Assembly (NCBI GenBank): GCA_964503125.1
Contig: CAZCZE010000020.1
Coordinates: forward strand, 248,001-312,000
From: FEN-1219 sp964503125
GTDB taxonomy: Bacteria; Pseudomonadota; Gammaproteobacteria; Steroidobacterales; Rariloculaceae
Direction of reading: 5' to 3'
DNA length: 64,000 bases
Notes under the pieces: model-generated
The model's database searches: none
The model's input: the letters and a program-made list of their open reading frames with translations, nothing else
What the model was told of the DNA's origin: nothing
Made by a program: the position numbers and the translations under genes
In this document: one piece after another, positions 60,875-64,000 of the stretch
Layout: each line of letters opens with the position of its first letter
How positions within the stretch are numbered: position 1 is the first letter of the stretch

Positions 60875-61192
60875 CGTACTGACCGGCGATGAGGCGCGGG
60901 CCGGCTTTTGGGCTGCCAACGCACGCGAACGCAACGGCGTGCTGTCGCGTGCGGATTTCTTCCGCGCGTTTCCGATGAAGTCCAACCCGGCGCGCGCGCG
61001 TCGAGCGGGCGCTCGAGCAGGTGGGATTCCGCTAGGTCCGTGCGTTGGCCCGAGGCTTGCGAGGACGGCGCAGCCGCGGCGCGAGAGTCGATGCGGCCAC
61101 GAACCGCGCGGCGCCATCAATGTCGGGCCTCGTCTGGCGGAACCGCGGGTCCGACCGGCACGCCATCGCGTTTGCGCGCGAGCTCCTCGATC
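60875..61192. repeat. 318-bp direct repeat, copy B
   Basis: Near-identical to 58201-58518, same orientation. On its left lies the GNAT gene, on its right the broken exported cupin gene, whose reading frame it interrupts. It is the derived copy. Confidence 0.9.
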
Positions 61193-61481
61193 CCGGGGCC
61201 CATCGAGATCCACTGCGCGAACAGGCTCTCGTCGTCGACGACGGTCTCCGCCCAGTCGCCTTGGCCCTCGTGGCGCGCGAGGACGTCGGCGAGTCTCGTA
61301 TGCGGCCGGTGCACTCCGGTTCAGCCGCCCGATGTGGCTTTGGGCGAGAGTACGAGCAGCGGCGGCTCTTGACCGACCGCCGGCGGCGTGAGGGAGGCTG
61401 TCACTAAGACCAGCATCGTCGCGAGCGTGAGGAGGACGGATCGCCGCAAGAGGGGTCCACGCTGTAGCGTGCGTTTCATGC
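61193..61481 (-). pseudogene. Exported cupin-like protein, broken
   Basis: ATG 61481 starts a signal peptide (R-S-V-L-L-T-L-A-T-M-L-V-L-V-T-A-S-L), followed by Q-E-P-P-L-L-V-L-S-P-K-A-T-S-G-G and a TGA at 61321-61323. In the same frame coding continues with L-A-D-V-L-A-R-H-E-G-Q-G-D-W-A-E-T-V-V and Q-W-I-S-M-G-P-G, cupin-like, until the repeat boundary at 61192. Nonsense mutation plus truncation. Confidence 0.6.
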
Positions 61482-62092
61482 CACAAGGATGCCCAAAACG
61501 AGCCTCGGCTACCAGTTCGACATACTCGACGCCCGTCCGGAGGTGCAGAGCGGCTGCACTGCTTCCATCCCTTCTACGCGCCCCTGCGGCGACTCGTTCT
61601 CGGTCGAGAAGGTCTGGGCTTGACGTTCGGTTCACGGTCGGGACGGCGCCGACTGTCGCAGCGCGGACGAACAAGGCAAGCAAGAATCACGCCGACAGCG
61701 AAAGAATGATCGGCATCGCGTAAGGCGACGACCGAGTTCGATAGAGTCTGACCGCCACGGACGGAGTCGGATCGGAGCATGGATAAGTACGGAACATCTG
61801 GGCAGTGCTCGTGCTAGCGTTGACCGCGCAGCTCTTCGAGGAAGCGAAGGGCCAAGGCGTGACGACGTATTTCAAGTCTTCGGGTACTGCAAAAACCGCG
61901 CAGCAACGCTGGATTGTCCGTGCAAGGGGACAGGCTACGGATGCGCGTGGACCTCGCGCTGCAAGCGGGGCAGAGAGCCGGGCAGATTCGTCGAAGACCC
62001 TGCTGATTCCCGAGTCGCCGAAGAGGTACGAGTTCTCGGCAAGGCTCTGGTCTTCGAAGGAGCCGGGGCTTATCTCGCCGGCACCGAGCCAC
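61482..62092. other. Gene-free debris upstream of IS91 copy 2
   Basis: 611 bp. Open frames on both strands lack family features. No transposase N-terminus homologous to IS91 was recognised here. No clear repeat. Confidence 0.4.
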
Positions 62093-62867
62093 TGGTGTTC
62101 CGGCGAATTGAGCCCCCACGTCAGGAGGAGCTGCAAGCGCTCGTCGAGCGGCTGGCCGAGCGCATCGGCCGCGCACTCGAACGCCAAGGCGTCTTGGCCC
62201 GCGATGCCGAAAACAGCTATCTCGAGCTCGATCACGCTGCCGGCGGCCCGCTCGATGATCTGATCGGCCACTCGATCACGTACCGAGTGGCGATGGGCCC
62301 GCGGGCGGGGCAGAAGGTGTTTTCGTTACAGACGGTGCCGGCGCGAGAGGACGAGCCAAGGAACGGGGCCGCGCAGTACGCGGGGTTTTCGCTGCATGCC
62401 GGCATCGGTGTAGAAGCCGAGCAGCGGGGGAAGCTAGAAAGGCTCGCCCGCTACGTGAGCCGTCCGCCGGTGGCCATCGAGCGGCTCGATCTCACGGCGC
62501 AGGGGCAGGTCCGTTACCGGCTTAAGATCCCGTATCGAGACGGGACGACGCATATCATGCTCGCCCCGTTGGACTTCATGGCCCGGTTGGCTGCGCTGGT
62601 GCCGCCGCCGCGGGTACATCTGACGCGGCGCCCGAGCGGCCGAGGGCCAAGGACATTCGGATGACCTGGGCACGGCGCCTGAAGCGGGTGTTCGGGATCG
62701 AGATTGAGCAGTGCGTGCACTGCGGCGGGCGCTTGAAAGTGATCGCGAGCATCGAGGAGCCGGAGCTGATCGAGCGCATCCTCGCGCACCGGCGGGAGCG
62801 GGAAGAGGAGGCGGCGCCGACGGCGTCGCTTGGGACAAGGGCGCCGCCGCAGGCAGCGCTGTTCTGA
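62093..62867 (+). pseudogene. IS91-like transposase, broken copy 2
   Basis: 62095-62664 reads F-R-R-I-E-P-P-R-Q-E-E-L, R-D-A-E-N-S-Y-L-E-L-D, S-I-T-Y-R-V-A-M-G-P, G-F-S-L-H-A-G-I-G and P-Y-R-D-G-T-T-H, the central part of IS91-type transposases. Relative to copy 1 an 88-bp deletion after H-L-T shifts the frame; the zinc-finger-like end continues in another frame (62661-62867). The N-terminus is missing. Confidence 0.82.
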
Positions 62868-62974
62868 TTCAGTTGGTCGTCGACGGGTCGTGTTCGCGCG
62901 AGCAGCGGGCGGTGCTGCGCGCGGTGAGGCCAGAAGCGTCCATCGGGTGCGTTGGCGCGATGAAACCCCGCTGC

Positions 62975-63086
62975 GAAGCCGGGCTTGAGGCCGCTTCGGC
63001 GTCGCGATCAGCAGGCGGCTTTGACACAATGACCGTTACGCGCCACTCCTGCCAGCGCAGAAGGGCGGTTCGAAATACCTATCCGC
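62975..63086. repeat. IS91-like element end (R3)
   Basis: 112 bp, nearly identical to R1 at 54543-54654. It lies 107 bp downstream of transposase copy 2, as R2 lies behind copy 1. The junction with unrelated sequence after TATCCGC gives the probable element terminus. Confidence 0.75.
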
Positions 63087-63147
63087 ACGATCGAAGTCGC
63101 TCATTTCGCAAGCTATGTAGCGAGTGGGATCAAAGAATGGCAGTGCC

Positions 63148-63774
63148 GTGATCGACGCCAGGGATCTTGCATTGCAATGCCGCTGCGGCGCCGTGCGCGG
63201 CGTGGCGCGCCGCGTGACACCGAGCAACAGTAATCATTGCGTCTGCTACTGCGACGATTGCCAAGCGTTCGCACATTTCCTCGGCCGCGCCGACGACGTT
63301 CTCGACGCGCACGGCGGCACGGAGATCACGCAGATGTCACAAGCGAACGTCGGTTTCACGGCTGGCGCCGACAAGATCGCCGCCATGCGGCTCTCGGCGA
63401 AAGGAATGATTCGCTGGTACACGAGCTGCTGCCGCACGCCGATCGGCAACACCATGGTCACGAGCGCAATGCCGTTCGTCGGCGTAATCAAAGCGTTCAT
63501 CGATGCGCCGTCGACAGCGCTCGGCCCGATTCGCGGCCGCGGCTTCGCAAAGAGCGCCAAAGGCGGCCGCGCCGCGGTTCCGAAGGACGGCTTGCCGGAG
63601 CTCGTGATGATTGCACGCGTGCTCGCGAAGGTGCTGCGCTGGCGCTTGCGCGGCGACCACCGGCGCTCTGCACTGTTCGATGCTGCGACGGGTCAGCCGC
63701 GCGTGGCTACGCGTGTGCTCGAGACCGCCGAGCGCGAGGATCTCAAGCGGCGCTGTGCTGCGTGGCGCTCGTAA
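63148..63774 (+). CDS. DUF6151 (GFA-like) family protein
   Basis: 208 residues from GTG 63148; GTG 63124 is an alternative and neither has a clear RBS. L-A-L-Q-C-R-C-G-A-V-R-G, H-C-V-C-Y-C-D-D-C-Q-A-F and W-Y-T-S-C-C-R-T-P-I-G-N-T resemble the zinc-binding cysteines of GFA-type domains, as in DUF6151. The tail is basic. Function unknown. It overlaps the MFS gene's 3' end by 32 bp on the opposite strand. Confidence 0.78.
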   Translation: MIDARDLALQCRCGAVRGVARRVTPSNSNHCVCYCDDCQAFAHFLGRADDVLDAHGGTEITQMSQANVGFTAGADKIAAMRLSAKGMIRWYTSCCRTPIGNTMVTSAMPFVGVIKAFIDAPSTALGPIRGRGFAKSAKGGRAAVPKDGLPELVMIARVLAKVLRWRLRGDHRRSALFDAATGQPRVATRVLETAEREDLKRRCAAWRS

Positions 63775-64000
63775 CGCGCGCGCCGCGGCGGTGGAGGAGC
63801 AGCTGCGCCGCGAGCGTCACGGCGGCCGCGGCGGCCAAGTAATAGCCGACGGACGCTATACCGTAGGTAGCGGCGAGGTCCGTCGCGATGTACGGCGCCA
63901 ACGAGCCGCCGAAGATCCCGGCCAGGTTGAACGTGAGCGACGCGCCCGTGTACCGCACGGCCGTGGGAAACAGCTCGGCGAGCGCGGTGCCGAGCGCGCC
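63743..64000 (-). CDS. MFS transporter (MHS/proline-betaine type), C-terminal part
   Basis: The frame is open from the window edge to the stop at 63743: about 85 residues covering the last two or three TM helices. A-E-L-F-P-T-A-V-R-Y-T-G-A-S-L-T-F-N-L is the conserved MFS segment of metabolite:H+ symporters (MHS family), followed by G-G-S-L-A-P-Y-I-A. The 5' part is outside the window. Confidence 0.85.
   Translation of the reverse strand, partial: GALGTALAELFPTAVRYTGASLTFNLAGIFGGSLAPYIATDLAATYGIASVGYYLAAAAAVTLAAQLLLHRRGARVTSATQHSAA

Overview
The window looks like a chromosomal segment of a high-GC gammaproteobacterium. Evidence for this is recA with its own LexA box followed by recX, alaS and csrA; a CysB-type regulator beside cysG, cysK and cysH; a large TonB receptor; and frequent GTG/TTG starts with ATGA/GTGA gene overlaps. 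A soil lineage near Steroidobacterales/Nevskiales is a guess from the TonB receptor and the DUF6152-type exported proteins.

1-9.5 kb is core genome: the 5' end of a PQQ-type quinoprotein, an exported beta-propeller protein, a GT4 glycosyltransferase, a pncC-thpR pair, then recA-recX, alaS, csrA and tRNA-Ser(GCU). The recA LexA box lies inside the end of thpR.

9.5-23.2 kb is accessory DNA inserted at the 3' end of tRNA-Ser. Island 1 (about 10.8 kb, bounded by 15-bp repeats of the tRNA end) carries a tyrosine integrase, an AlpA-like HTH, an HK97-type major capsid gene without visible portal, terminase or tail genes, several small zinc-finger proteins, an HTH-ImmA/IrrE + DUF4411 pair, a RelA/SpoT-domain protein divergent from a two-TM protein, and a LexA-box promoter. 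It resembles a phage satellite or stripped prophage with defence-like cargo. Island 2 (about 2.9 kb, older) lies behind it with a broken integrase, a HigB-HigA toxin-antitoxin fused in one frame and a lower-GC exported protein. It ends in a third, slightly decayed copy of the tRNA 3' end directly before cysK.

23.2-39.1 kb is sulfur and tetrapyrrole metabolism: cysG-cysK divergent from cysB, then cysH, then an 11-gene minus-strand run hemA-hemC-hemD-hemB-hemL, histidine kinase, response regulator, hemE, chdC-like, hemH, FAD oxidase. HemA/L/B/C/D make uroporphyrinogen III. CysG takes it to siroheme, and HemE with the ChdC-like protein, ferrochelatase and FAD oxidase take it toward heme, apparently by the coproporphyrin route. 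The two-component system sits inside the heme run, and an 11-bp-spaced direct repeat precedes hemA.

39.2-54.5 kb holds envelope and exported proteins: a phosphotransferase, membrane proteins, an alpha/beta hydrolase, a four-gene set of exported DUF6152-type proteins that includes a natural fusion, a TonB receptor with a 2OG-Fe(II) oxygenase, a GNAT protein and an exported amidohydrolase.

54.5-63.1 kb is a gene graveyard: three copies of an IS91-like element end, two broken IS91-type transposases, fragments of an FtsX/MacB permease, a TPR regulator and an exported cupin protein. Amid these is an intact AMP-ligase + GNAT pair bracketed by 318-bp near-identical direct repeats. The window closes with a DUF6151-type protein and the 3' end of an MFS transporter.
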